Source: Bin5 sp965200615
GTDB taxonomy: Bacteria > Chloroflexota > Anaerolineae > Caldilineales > Caldilineaceae
Assembly (NCBI GenBank): GCA_965200615.1
Contig: OZ241377.1
Span: forward strand, 2,976,001 to 3,040,000
DNA: 64,000 bases
Reading direction: 5' to 3'
A program made the position numbers and the translations under genes. Positions 16,295 to 25,398 of the stretch are shown piece after piece. How positions within the stretch are numbered: the first letter of the stretch is position 1; each line of letters opens with the position of its first letter. Below the pieces are notes generated by a model. That model saw nothing but the letters and a program-made list of their open reading frames with translations. It was not told where the DNA came from and ran no database searches.

Positions 16295-16922
16295 GATGGG
16301 ATAAGCGTCAGACTCTGAGTCATCTGTCTTCAGAACTACGCAACTGAACGCCCAGCAGCGCCACTCGACGTTGTCAAAGTTGCTCAGCTTCAGCCGCAGC
16401 CGGTTGTCGCCGCGTCTGAGCCTGACCGGTAGTTCGCTGGTCGCGAAGCCTCTTTCATGCCTTATTGTCGCGACCGGCTCGCCGTTAACCCACACTTTCA
16501 TCCAGTCGTCGAAGCCAAACGTCAGTTGGCCCTGCCTATCGAAATCCTCTGTGAGGACAGTTTCGGCGTAAGCGGCGACGCCGGCAGGCTGCGTGCCCGT
16601 GTTGCCGCTATCGTACTTCTGCCAGTTGACCATCGACCAGACTGAGATCGTTGCAGGTCCCATGTTGCGCAGACGGATGCGGCACGAACGCTGGAAGGGG
16701 ACCGGCAAGTAGGCGTTGTAGCCGTTCAGGGGCATCAGCTTGATCGGAATGGAGGTGTTCCGGCGATTTGGGGTTTTTCCAGAAATGCCGGACGCAGCCG
16801 GGGCCTTGGACGTCTACCAGGTCGCAGGACTGCCCCGGGGCCAGGTCGACTCGCCTGATGGCGCGATGGGTTCTATATTCGGCAGGGAGCCGGATCAGGG
16901 GAAAGATCGGATCGGATAGCAA
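16294..16922 (-). pseudogene. Decayed DUF2961-like gene
   Basis: On the minus strand the ORF from 16922 reads LAPGQSCDLVDVQGPGCVRHFW, the start region of DUF2961 proteins. Soon after, the frame is lost, and a second frame continues from about 16760 with SIPIKLMPLNGYNAYLPVPF, a later part of the same family pattern. Some 60 residues between them are missing. The second piece ends in a binding-domain-like segment (LTFGFDDWMKVWVNGEP, LSNFDNVEWRCWAFSCVV) and runs without a stop into the antisense of the glycosidase gene. Internal deletion, frameshift and lost stop mark it as a pseudogene. The family name is by recognition and is moderately sure. Confidence 0.65.
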
Positions 16923-17001
16923 GTCAGCCCCTTCATCCCTTTCAGGCAGGCATTTCCTGTCGCAGGCTGGATTATCTTCGTTAAAGAAAGTGGTTGAGGA
17001 G

Positions 17002-17710
17002 CTACTGTTGCGCCGGCGCCATCCGCAAGCCTGTTTCCAAGAGTAGCGCTTCCAGCCACTCTTCTTCGGCCTTACTCAACGAAACAGGCGGAGGCTTGCT
17101 ATAGTCAAGCAGCAGGTCATAGCCACCTACTTCGTAACAACGAGCCAGAACCGCATTGAGGTCCACTACAGCGTCATCATCTTCGGGCAACAATGGAATT
17201 TTGCAGCGCGGAAGTCGGTCCCTCAAAGGTATCGCGTAAACTTCCACGCTTGTACGCCTTTGGGGACGACTTATGCATATGTTGTAGCGCCAATCGTGGG
17301 GGGAGTTCAGTTCGAAGCAGCGGGCATATGTTGCCGTGGGCCTCGACAGGAGATCGATTTCAACCAAGTTAACGGGCGTATCGAGAATCCCATCCTGCTT
17401 TTCAAAATATTGGTCTCGCCCACGTCCAATCTTATTGGCAGGGCTCAACACTTCGATCAGTGTTACAACCTCTCCTGAGGCGACATTGACAACCTGAATG
17501 TAAGGAACACGCCGTTCGTCATCCAAGAATCTGATCGTTAGCGGCTCATCTGCTGCATGCGAGTCGTAAGCAACCTGCGTCTCCGACAGTTGGCGCGGAG
17601 GTTTTACAACCATGACATCGGGTATAAGCTCTTTGCCAAAGGGCTTCAATTCGATCCTTTCGTCGATGCGAGCAATGTATTTGGGGCGCAACAGCGGTTG
17701 AAGAAACTCA
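17002..17710 (-). pseudogene. 3' part of a DUF4058 gene split by an IS
   Basis: 229 residues from a Met at 17691, 236 codons if read from the IS junction. RPKYIARIDERIELKPFG, VPYIQVVNVASGEVVTLIEV, LSPANKIGRGRDQYFEKQ and DLLLDYSKPPP are typical of DUF4058 proteins, a family of unknown function with a PD-(D/E)XK-like core (EV-LSPANK). The N-terminal part lies beyond the IS at 18579-18670. Joining the two pieces across a 3-base duplication gives AYSSEFLQPLLRPKYIARID without a break. Reading ends at 17002. Confidence 0.88.
17708..17710. repeat. Target-site duplication TCA, left copy
   Basis: TCA at 17708-17710 is repeated at 18579-18581 directly outside the other IS end. A 4-base reading, CTCA, is possible if the right end is taken one base shorter. 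Confidence 0.75.
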
Positions 17711-18578
17711 GAAGCTGTTTGAAAAGGGTCAATTGGGTGCCAGGCGGCGTACCATGAGACGAATCATAGCGATATGGATAAAGGCGACACTGCTTTCGGG
17801 CAGTCGTTCATAGTCTTTACAGAGGCGACGATTGAGGCCAAGCCAAGCGAAGGTGCGCTCCACCACCCAACGACGGGGCAATACGGAGAAACCTTTTTGT
17901 TCTTGCGGGCGGAGGACAGGTTGAAGGCGGAAGCGAAAACGCTGCGCAACCCATCTCTGCAAAGAGCCGCGATAGGCGCCGTCAACCCAGATAAGACGCA
18001 GTTTCTGGCCGAAACCGCAGCCTCGTCTGAGCAGTTGCCGTGCCCCATCGCGGTCAGGCAGGTCGGCAGCAGTGACCAGGACGGCCAATGTGAGTCCCAG
18101 CGTATCGACAAGAAGATGCCGTTTCCGTCCCGTGATGCGTTTACCGCCATCGTAGCCTCGCACACCTGCCGGTGTATGGCCAGTCTTGACTGTCTGACTA
18201 TCGATACTGCCAGCCGTTGGATGCTTGTGTCGTCCGCTTCGATGACGAACCCGCACTCTGAGCGTGTCATGCAACCTGCGCCAGGCGCCATCGTCCCGCC
18301 ACTGCCTGAAGTAGGTGTAAACACTCTGCCCTCTGCCACGGCGGAAAATCACTCGGCAGCATCCGCCACTGGATGCCACCCACAGTCAGGTAGAGAATGG
18401 CATCAACCACCAGACGCATATCCAGGCTGCGTGGTCGCCCGCCCGGTTTGGCTGCGGGAATCAGATGCTGGATAATAAGCCACTGGCTGTCAGTCAAATC
18501 TGTTGGGTATCGTTTTGTTTTCACAGAGACTACGTATACCACAATTTGGCCGACAGCCTTTACTTTTCAAACAGCCTC
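17711..18578 (-). mobile_element. IS5-family (IS427-like) insertion sequence, 868 bp
   Basis: The ends are GAAGCTGTTTGAAAAG (17711-17726) and, inverted, GAGGCTGTTTGAAAAG (18578-18563): 15 of 16 bases match. TCA flanks both ends. The single gene inside encodes a DDE transposase of the IS5/IS427 type in two frames. The element interrupts a DUF4058 gene in the same orientation as its transposase. Confidence 0.92.
17729..18542 (-). pseudogene. IS5-family transposase, frameshifted by a 7-bp duplication
   Basis: The first frame (18542-18267) begins KTKRYPTDLTDSQWLIIQHL and reaches MLPSDFPPWQ; the second (to 17729) begins at SVYTYFRQWRDDGAWRRLHD and holds the DDE residues: SIDSQTVKT (D), IWVDGAYRG (D) and VVERTFAWLGLNRRLCKDYE (E). 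At 18324-18337 the plus strand reads CTCTGCC twice in tandem. Taking out one copy joins PPWQ directly to SVYTYFRQW, giving one transposase of about 268 residues. IS427-group elements can use programmed frameshifting, but the exact duplication makes mutation the better explanation. Confidence 0.85.
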
Positions 18579-18670
18579 TCAGATGAGTAGGCGATCAGGC
18601 GCTGGTGTAGGTCAGGCCAGCGTGCGCCATGTTCAAGATATGGATCCATGCCAGGGAATGGGCTGGGCAT
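18579..18670 (-). pseudogene. 5' part of the split DUF4058 gene
   Basis: From the ATG at 18670 (with AAGGAGAT just upstream) the protein reads MPSPFPGMDPYLEHGARWPD followed by LHQRLIAYSSE, the hallmark N-terminus of DUF4058, and then enters the IS. Spliced to 17710 it restores the reading frame. The 256 bases from 18671 to 18926 contain no gene I can support. Confidence 0.88.
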
Positions 18671-18926
18671 ACCGATCTCCTTGTCACAAACGCCGGGAGT
18701 GAACCCTTTTATACCGCGTAAGTCGGATATGGTCAATGAAACAAGCAAAACGCGTTCGTTCGATAATCTTTTCGGGATATTTGACATGCGCGGCCCAACG
18801 TCCTTCCCATGTTCCTGCCTGGCCTGATCAACTCATACTTCTTCAAGAAGATTTTTGCAGGGGGTTGTCATGAGCGGCATCAAGGGTTAGACTGTCCCTC
18901 ACCCATCCATTCATGGAAATCCCGTC

Positions 18927-20855
18927 ATGTACAATAACCGCTACGGACACATGGTCCACGAATATACGGTCGGCCGCGTGCGCCGCATCCTGCAGGAACG
19001 GGCTGAAAGGCTGGACGCAGTTCAGACGCGGGCGCAGGCCGAGGCATACGTGGACGACGTGCGCGCAAAGGCTGCGCTCTGTTTTCCTGCGCTTCCAGCA
19101 AGGACTGACCTGAGCGCGCGGATTACCGGAACGTTGGATCTTGGCGATATCTGCTTGGAAAAGGTCGTTTACGAAAGCCGCCCCGGTTTCCTGGTCAGCG
19201 CCAACCTCTACCTGCCAAAGCGGTTCGACGCCGAGGTGCCTTGCGTCCTCGGACTGTGCGGACACTCCGATGCGGGCAAAGCCTACGGGCCGTACCAGTT
19301 CTTTGCCCGCGGGCTGGCGGCCAAGGGCTTTGCCGTCCTCATCATGGACCCGGTCTCTCAGGGCGAGCGGCGCCAGTTTTACGTCGAGGAGGGTGTGCCT
19401 GAAGGAGAAGCCGGGCCCAGGTCGACTGTCGCCCACAACATGATAGGCAACCGTATGTTGCTAACCGGCGACTTTGTGGGCAGCTGGTTCGCCTGGGACG
19501 CGATCCGCGGCCTTGACTATCTGCTGGCGCGGCCGGAAACGGACACGAGCCGAGTCGGCGTTACCGGCTGCTCTGGCGGCGGGACACAAACTACGCAGGT
19601 GACAGCACTCGACCCGCGTATTACGATGGCCGCGCCTGACTGCTACATCACCAGCTGGCTCTGCAATCTGGAGAACGAACTGCCCGCAGATGCCGAACAG
19701 AACCCGCCGCGCGCGTTGGCGTTCGGCCTGGACGAGGCCGACTTGCTGCTGGCCTATGCGCCTCGCCCCACCATGATCCTGGCAGAGGAGAACTGCTATT
19801 TTGATCTGCGCGGCGCAAGAAAGGCTCATGCCGAAATGAATAAGATTCATACATTGCTCGGCTCCCCTGACTGCACAGAAATCAGCGTGGGCCATTTGGA
19901 TCACGGCTTCCATAAACATGCGCGCGAGTCGATGTACCGCTTCTTCATCAAGCATGCCGGATTGGATGTCGATTGCCAGGAACCGGAGATGGAGGATATC
20001 CCGGAGAGACAGCTAAATGCCGCCGGGGGCGAGGTGGTCCCCTTCGGCAGCAAGAAGATCTTCGGCTTCACGCAGGCGCGGGCTGGCGCGCTGCTGGCAA
20101 AGCGCTCCCGACTCGATGAAAGATCCTTGAAGGAAACGGTCAGAAACCACCTGAATATCGACATACCCGACACGCCGCCCCACTACCGCTATTTGCGCCG
20201 CAGCGGGGGTCAAGACCCCAAGACCGGCAAGGGCTACCAATTCGCGGTCGAAAGTGAACCGGGCATTCAGGTCATTCTGACCATGTTCGGGGACCTGGAA
20301 AACCAGTGCCGCCGGCCTGAGGGCGAGGTCTCTCTTTTCGTCGGCCATCTGTCCAGCGAGGAGGACTGCGCCGCGCTTCCCTGGCTGCAGCGGCGCCTGA
20401 CCGAAGGGCGGCGGATACTCGCCGTCGACCTACGCGGCACTGGCCAGAGCTTCCCTGCTTCCTGCGGTTCCAGCGACCTGCTCGAACCCTACGGAGCAGA
20501 TTATCTTTACGCCAGCTTTGGCAGCATGATGGGCGAGAGCTATCTGGGGCGACGGGTCTTTGATCTTTTGCGCACGATTGATTGCCTCGAAGACGGCGGC
20601 GCGAGCGTTCATCTGATCGGCCGGGGCGTCGGCTCTGTGCCGACGGCGCTGGCCGCGCTTTTGCACCCTTCGCAATCCACCTGCGAACTGGTCCACTACC
20701 TCCCCAGCTACCAGCTTCTGATCGACAATCCCTTGCACAATTGGCCGTTTTCGTGTTTCATTGAGAACTGTCTTGAAGTGTTCGACCTGCCCGACGTCTA
20801 CTCTGCGCTTGGCGACAGGTTGAAGAAATGTGATCCCTGGGGCTCTTGGATCTGA
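18927..20855 (+). CDS. Large alpha/beta hydrolase (acetyl xylan esterase-like)
   Basis: 642 residues. After a helical N-terminus (residues 1-60) comes an alpha/beta hydrolase domain: VPCVLGLCGHSDAGKAYGPY near 107, AVLIMDPVSQGER, and the nucleophile elbow GVTGCSGGG near 215-223. A His candidate lies in VGHLDHGFHKHARESMYRFF near 325-340. Residues 395-642 form a second domain that resembles another hydrolase core without a Ser elbow. It lacks a signal peptide. Family members remove acetyl or other ester groups from sugars. It opens the plus-strand catabolic run; the AGE epimerase follows 57 bases later. No clear SD is seen before the ATG. Confidence 0.78.
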   Translation: MYNNRYGHMVHEYTVGRVRRILQERAERLDAVQTRAQAEAYVDDVRAKAALCFPALPARTDLSARITGTLDLGDICLEKVVYESRPGFLVSANLYLPKRFDAEVPCVLGLCGHSDAGKAYGPYQFFARGLAAKGFAVLIMDPVSQGERRQFYVEEGVPEGEAGPRSTVAHNMIGNRMLLTGDFVGSWFAWDAIRGLDYLLARPETDTSRVGVTGCSGGGTQTTQVTALDPRITMAAPDCYITSWLCNLENELPADAEQNPPRALAFGLDEADLLLAYAPRPTMILAEENCYFDLRGARKAHAEMNKIHTLLGSPDCTEISVGHLDHGFHKHARESMYRFFIKHAGLDVDCQEPEMEDIPERQLNAAGGEVVPFGSKKIFGFTQARAGALLAKRSRLDERSLKETVRNHLNIDIPDTPPHYRYLRRSGGQDPKTGKGYQFAVESEPGIQVILTMFGDLENQCRRPEGEVSLFVGHLSSEEDCAALPWLQRRLTEGRRILAVDLRGTGQSFPASCGSSDLLEPYGADYLYASFGSMMGESYLGRRVFDLLRTIDCLEDGGASVHLIGRGVGSVPTALAALLHPSQSTCELVHYLPSYQLLIDNPLHNWPFSCFIENCLEVFDLPDVYSALGDRLKKCDPWGSWI

Positions 20856-20912
20856 CCGCGCTGCCCTCTACGGGGTCACGTGACCACATAGCAGTCAAGG
20901 GGAGGACCGATA

Positions 20913-22097
20913 ATGTCATATCGCGACCCTGATTTCCTGCGCGACCACATTCGCAGCATCATCTCCTTTTACCACCCGACCTGCATCGACGATGAGTACG
21001 GCGGATACATCAACCAGATGCGCGATGACGGCTCGGTCTTCGACCGCATGACCAAGCACCTGGTGGGGACCTGCCGCTTCGTCTACTGCTATTCGGTTGC
21101 TTCGCTGACGCTGGAGGAGCCCGCGTACCGCGAGGCGGCCGCACACGGGCTGCGCTGTCTCCAGGATATGCACCGGCAACCGGATGGCGGATTCGCCTGG
21201 GTGCTGAATGGCCGGGAAGTCGAAGACGGCGACCGTCACTGTTACGGGCACGCCTTCGTTCTGCTGGCCGCGGCCTGCGCGGCAAAGGCGGGCGTCGACG
21301 GAGCAGTAGAACTTGCCTCCGAAACATATGAACTTCTGGAGACGCGCTTTTGGGAGCCGGACGCGGAACTCTACTCCGATCTGATCGCGGCAGGCGACTG
21401 GAATGCAATTGATCCCTATCGCGGCCAGAACGCCAATATGCATATGTGTGAAGCGATGCTGTCCGCATATGAGGCCACTGGCGAGTCGCGCTACCTCGCT
21501 CGCGCCCACCTGCTGGCACGGCGCATCTGTGTTGACCTGGCTGACAAGGCGAACGGGCTGGTCTGGGAACACTACCGCACTGACTGGGCGCACGACTGGG
21601 ACTACAACAAGGACGATCCGCAGAATCTGTTCAAGCCCTACGGATACCTGCCGGGGCACTTCACCGAGTGGTCCAAGCTGCTGTTGATCCTGGAGCGCTA
21701 CCAACCGGAGGACTGGATGCTGCCGCGGGCCCGACATCTCTTCGATGTCGCGCTTGAGAAGAGCTGGGATGACGAGAACGGCGGAATGCACTACACCTTC
21801 ACGCCCGACGGCGCTATCCTCGACCGCGACCGTTACTACTGGGTCTTGTCGGAAACGTTCGCTGCGGCGGCCGCGCTGGCTCTACGTACCGGCGACGACA
21901 GCTACTGGGCCTGGTATGACAAGGCCTGGGGGTATTCCGACAAGCACTTCGTCGATCACGAGTACGGCGGATGGTATCGCATTCTGGATGCGAACAATCA
22001 GAAATACGACGACCTCAAGAGCCCGCCCTCCAAGACCGACTACCACCCCTTGGGCGCCTGTTACGAGACGCTGGAGGCGTTGCGGCTGGCGGGATGA
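20913..22097 (+). CDS. AGE-family epimerase/isomerase (N-acylglucosamine 2-epimerase-like)
   Basis: 394 residues, GGGGAGGA before the ATG. The (alpha/alpha)6 barrel is recognisable from HRQPDGGFAWVLNGREVED, RHCYGHAFVLLAAAC, NANMHMCEAMLSAYEATGE, the long GYLPGHFTEWSKLLLIL and YHPLGACYETLEALRLAG. The conserved His residues in GHAF, PGHFTEW and the Trp-rich loops are those used for sugar ring opening and epimerisation. Family reactions interconvert GlcNAc/ManNAc, mannose/fructose or cellobiose. Length fits the family. The substrate is not decided by the motifs; its neighbours suggest a neutral hexose or an uncommon sugar. Confidence 0.9.
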   Translation: MSYRDPDFLRDHIRSIISFYHPTCIDDEYGGYINQMRDDGSVFDRMTKHLVGTCRFVYCYSVASLTLEEPAYREAAAHGLRCLQDMHRQPDGGFAWVLNGREVEDGDRHCYGHAFVLLAAACAAKAGVDGAVELASETYELLETRFWEPDAELYSDLIAAGDWNAIDPYRGQNANMHMCEAMLSAYEATGESRYLARAHLLARRICVDLADKANGLVWEHYRTDWAHDWDYNKDDPQNLFKPYGYLPGHFTEWSKLLLILERYQPEDWMLPRARHLFDVALEKSWDDENGGMHYTFTPDGAILDRDRYYWVLSETFAAAAALALRTGDDSYWAWYDKAWGYSDKHFVDHEYGGWYRILDANNQKYDDLKSPPSKTDYHPLGACYETLEALRLAG

Positions 22098-22164
22098 TAT
22101 GAGCTTCCGGTCTATAGCTATCGTCGACAGTTCAACGCCGATGTCCCAGTTAAGAGGATGAAGG

Positions 22165-22980
22165 ATGCAGACAGAAGAGGCAGTACTGGCACAAAAGCTC
22201 TACCAGGAGGATGGCTTTTGCATCTGTCCCGGGCCGTTGATCCCGCAGGATGTAGTGGATCGAGCAATTGCCGGGATGGACGCAGTACGCGCAGGACAAT
22301 ACGATACCGGGATACCGCCGTGCCCCTCGCGCTGGAATCCGGGCGACGATCCCAATGCCCTCTGCAAAATCGAAAAGCCTCAAATTGCCAGCCGCGCAAT
22401 AATGGAGCTTGTTTCGCATCCGGCGTTGGGTGAAAAGGCTGCTGAGATTACTGGCGCGACCGCTGTTCAGGTCTGGTGGGTGCAGTTGCTCTACAAACCG
22501 CCCTCACTTCCTGGTCAGCAGCCGCGCACCAACATCGGCTGGCACCAGGACTACAACTACTGGGGCGCTTGGGAAGAGGACAGTGAGCTCTTCACCGCTT
22601 GGGTGGCGCTAAGCGATGTGACGCCTGACACCGGGCCGATGAACTTTGTTGCAGGCTCGCACTGTTGGGGGCTTTCGACCGAGAGTGATTTTCGGTCCCA
22701 GGAATACGACGCACTGCGGGAGACAATCCGGAACGCGCACGGCAAGGAATGGCGCGAAGTGCCCGCGATTCTGCCCCCAGGCGGAGCCAGTTTTCACCAG
22801 AAGCTGACATTTCACGGCAGCGGGCCAAATTTGTCCTCATTGCCGCGACGTAGTTTCGCCGTCCACATGCGGACCGAAAACTCCCGCCCGAAGGAAGACC
22901 TGCGACAAGGGCTGACCGCATTCATCGACGATCCAACTTTCTGCCCAATCGTCTTCGGCGACCCCGCCGCGTTTAGCTAA
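22165..22980 (+). CDS. Phytanoyl-CoA dioxygenase (PhyH)-family protein
   Basis: 271 residues. The Fe(II)/2-oxoglutarate site is seen in IGWHQDYNYWG (His and Asp of the HxD motif), the distal His in FHQKLTFHGSGPN, and the Arg that binds oxoglutarate in RRSFAVHMRTEN. VALSDVTPDTGPMNFVAGSH is the conserved core strand between them. The family hydroxylates diverse small molecules, not only phytanoyl-CoA; bacterial paralogues act on ectoine, phosphonates and other substrates. One of three PhyH genes in the window (others at 24403 and 40027), which are only distantly alike. Substrate unknown. Confidence 0.9.
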   Translation: MQTEEAVLAQKLYQEDGFCICPGPLIPQDVVDRAIAGMDAVRAGQYDTGIPPCPSRWNPGDDPNALCKIEKPQIASRAIMELVSHPALGEKAAEITGATAVQVWWVQLLYKPPSLPGQQPRTNIGWHQDYNYWGAWEEDSELFTAWVALSDVTPDTGPMNFVAGSHCWGLSTESDFRSQEYDALRETIRNAHGKEWREVPAILPPGGASFHQKLTFHGSGPNLSSLPRRSFAVHMRTENSRPKEDLRQGLTAFIDDPTFCPIVFGDPAAFS

Positions 22981-23106
22981 CCGATAGTAAGTAGCCGTTC
23001 TGCCCGTTCTTCACTCTCACTCCTTAACCAGTATTCCAAGGTCCGCCCTACCCAATTCTTGATCAATCGTAAGGCGCGCGACTCCTTTCGCTACCGGAGC
23101 AACCTC

Positions 23107-24315
23107 ATGCCCGTCAAACCATACAACATCGAACAGTCCAAGGCCCTTCTCGACCGCTCCGATCAGTTGCTCGTGCGCGGATGCCAGGGGCACAAACGCA
23201 GTCACGATATGCTTGCACTCGGTTATCCGGTCTTCACCCAGCGCGCGTCCGGCGCCCGCTTCTGGGACGTGGACGGCAACGAGTATCTGGACTATCTGAT
23301 GGGCTTCGGTCCCATTTTGCTCGGATACAACGATCCCGTCATCAACGCGGCCGTGCAGGCGCAGATGGATGAGGGCACCATCTACAGCACCGCGCACCCC
23401 AAAGAGCTTGAGGTCGCGGAGATGCTGATCGATCTGATTCCCGCTGTGGAGATGCTCGGCTTCCTGATCGGCGGCAGTGCGGCCACGTCGGCGGCGGTGC
23501 GGCTTGCCAGGGCCTACACGGGACGCGACAAGGTCATCCGCAGCGGTTACCACGGGTGGCACGACTGGTCGCGCACCGAGGACGAAGGCGCGCCTTCAAT
23601 TATTGCTCCACTTACGATTGAGGCTCCCTACGGCGATCTTGACGCACTGGAGGACATCTTCAAGCAGAACGACAACGAGGTCGCCTGCGTGATCATGGAG
23701 ACGATCCGAGACAGCGGGCCGCCGGAAGGATTCCTGCAAGGCTGCGTGGATATGGCCCATGAGTACGGCGCGCTCTGTATCTTTGACGAGGTCAAAGTCG
23801 GCTTTCGGGTGGCCTTCGGCGGCGGCGGTGAATACTATGGCGTCACGCCCGATCTGACGACCTTCGCGAAGGCCTGCGCGAATGGATATCCCGGTAGCTT
23901 CGTCGGCGGCAGCAAGGAGATTCTCGGTTCACCACAGTGTCAGTCCAGCTGGATGGCGGCAACTTTTCACTGTGACCTGCCCAGCCTGGTCGCCATCGAG
24001 ACCGTCGTCAAAGAGGTCAAACGGCGCGATGGCATCGCCTATCAGTGGAAGATCGGCAACCGTTTGATCGAAGGCATTAATGCAGCTTGTGAAGAGGGCG
24101 GGCTCGGTTACCGGCTGACCGGCACAGCGCCCATGCCGACGCCGGTCATGGAAGAGGAGGACAAGGAGCGTTGCATCGCCATGCTCCAGGGGTGCCTGGC
24201 CCGCGGATTCTACCTTCATCCCATGCACCCGATGTTTCTGACTCTTTCCCACAGCGAGCAGGATATCGAGGACACGATCACGGCGGTGCAGGAGTCGATT
24301 GCAGACCTGAATTGA
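23107..24315 (+). CDS. Class III PLP aminotransferase (glutamate-1-semialdehyde aminomutase-like)
   Basis: 402 residues from the ATG at 23107; an in-frame ATG at 23059 would add 16 residues with no SD, while CGGAG lies before 23107. GARFWDVDGNEYLDYLMGFG, GGSAATSAAVRLARAYTG, SGYHGWHDW, FDEVKVGFR and TTFAKACANGYPG show the class III fold, with the PLP lysine in FAKACANG. The pattern is closest to the GSA aminomutase branch, but such neighbours-of-sugar genes usually act on other amino ketones. Sits between two PhyH dioxygenases. A relative, only moderately similar, lies on the minus strand at 47496-48848. Confidence 0.9.
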   Translation: MPVKPYNIEQSKALLDRSDQLLVRGCQGHKRSHDMLALGYPVFTQRASGARFWDVDGNEYLDYLMGFGPILLGYNDPVINAAVQAQMDEGTIYSTAHPKELEVAEMLIDLIPAVEMLGFLIGGSAATSAAVRLARAYTGRDKVIRSGYHGWHDWSRTEDEGAPSIIAPLTIEAPYGDLDALEDIFKQNDNEVACVIMETIRDSGPPEGFLQGCVDMAHEYGALCIFDEVKVGFRVAFGGGGEYYGVTPDLTTFAKACANGYPGSFVGGSKEILGSPQCQSSWMAATFHCDLPSLVAIETVVKEVKRRDGIAYQWKIGNRLIEGINAACEEGGLGYRLTGTAPMPTPVMEEEDKERCIAMLQGCLARGFYLHPMHPMFLTLSHSEQDIEDTITAVQESIADLN

Positions 24316-24402
24316 GGATTCAGAAGGTGGAGTGGTACAGAGGCAGCAATGCTCAGTTTGCGTTGAGAGTACCTGCATTTACTTCATAGAGCAGATTGAT
24401 CA

Positions 24403-25320
24403 GTGACGAAAGAGCAGATGAGCGAACGAATCGAAGTGCCCATTGTGGTGAATCAGGAGCAGGTCGAATTCTATGTGGACAACGGCTATCTTGCCGTGCC
24501 CAACCTGTTGCACGCGGCTGAATTGGATGAGTTGAAGCAGGACATCGTCAAAGTCGCCCGCGGGGGATATCCCAATTTAACCATCGAACCGGCGCCGCCG
24601 GAGCTTAGCGATGAAGAGGTTCTTTCCAGGATTCTGGCCATCCACCAGCCGCACTATGTCAGTTCCATCATGGAGAAGTATACGCGCCATCCGCGAGTCA
24701 GCGGCGTACTCAGCCAGATCACGGGCGCGCACTTGGCGCACTGGTCGGGTAATGTAAAGTGCATGCAGTCGATGCTGTTCATCAAGCCGCCGGGCTACCA
24801 GGGACAGTCCTGGCACCAGGACGAGAACTACATCCCGACCCGCGACCGCTCGCTGATCGGGGCCTGGATCGCGATCGATGATGCCTACGTTGAGAATGGC
24901 TGCATGTGGGTGATTCCAGGATCGCAGCGGCCCGGGTATCTCTATCCCACGCGCAGACACGGCAACCCGGACGAGTTTGACACGCACGACGAGATGGCGA
25001 CCGGGTTCGATGAATCGCCCCAGATTCCGGTCGAGGTCAAGGCCGGCAGTGTCGTCTTTTTCAACGGCTATCTGCTGCACCAGTCGCTGCGAAACCGGAC
25101 GCAGGACAGCTACCGCCGCGTGCTGGTCAACCACTATTTGAGCAGCGAATCGCTGTTGCCGTGGGTCAGGACCGCCGATGAGCAGCCGGTGGCGCGCGTC
25201 GATGTGCGTCGCGTCATCCCGGTGGCGGGCGTCGATCCTTACGCCTGGAAGGGGTACGAAAAGAGTCCTGCGGAGGAAACCAGGCTATATATTCGGAAAG
25301 CGACATTCGACGAGGAATAA
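24403..25320 (+). CDS. Phytanoyl-CoA dioxygenase (PhyH)-family protein
   Basis: 305 residues from GTG 24403; the ATG at 24418 (MSERIEVPIVV) is an equally good start and neither has a strong SD. The iron site is QSWHQDENYIPT (His, Asp), and the distal His is in GYLLHQSLRNRTQDSYRR, whose Arg should bind 2-oxoglutarate. CMWVIPGSQRPGYLYPTR is the conserved strand. Together with the aminotransferase just upstream it suggests oxidative and amino-group chemistry on the same compound, but the substrate cannot be named. Confidence 0.9.
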   Translation: MTKEQMSERIEVPIVVNQEQVEFYVDNGYLAVPNLLHAAELDELKQDIVKVARGGYPNLTIEPAPPELSDEEVLSRILAIHQPHYVSSIMEKYTRHPRVSGVLSQITGAHLAHWSGNVKCMQSMLFIKPPGYQGQSWHQDENYIPTRDRSLIGAWIAIDDAYVENGCMWVIPGSQRPGYLYPTRRHGNPDEFDTHDEMATGFDESPQIPVEVKAGSVVFFNGYLLHQSLRNRTQDSYRRVLVNHYLSSESLLPWVRTADEQPVARVDVRRVIPVAGVDPYAWKGYEKSPAEETRLYIRKATFDEE

Positions 25321-25398
25321 AGCAACCTAGAAAGTTGAAGGATTCTCCTCTTCAGTTCTCCACTTTATTCGCTCAAAAGGTTCGGAGGCAATGTCTGC

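Noticed and set aside
18927..22097. Sialic acid catabolic cluster (AGE epimerase, ROK kinase, sialidase-like proteins)
   Set aside because: The genes are spread over four separate runs, no N-acetylneuraminate lyase is present, and the propellers lack a confirmed Arg triad. The protein families alone do not fix the substrate.
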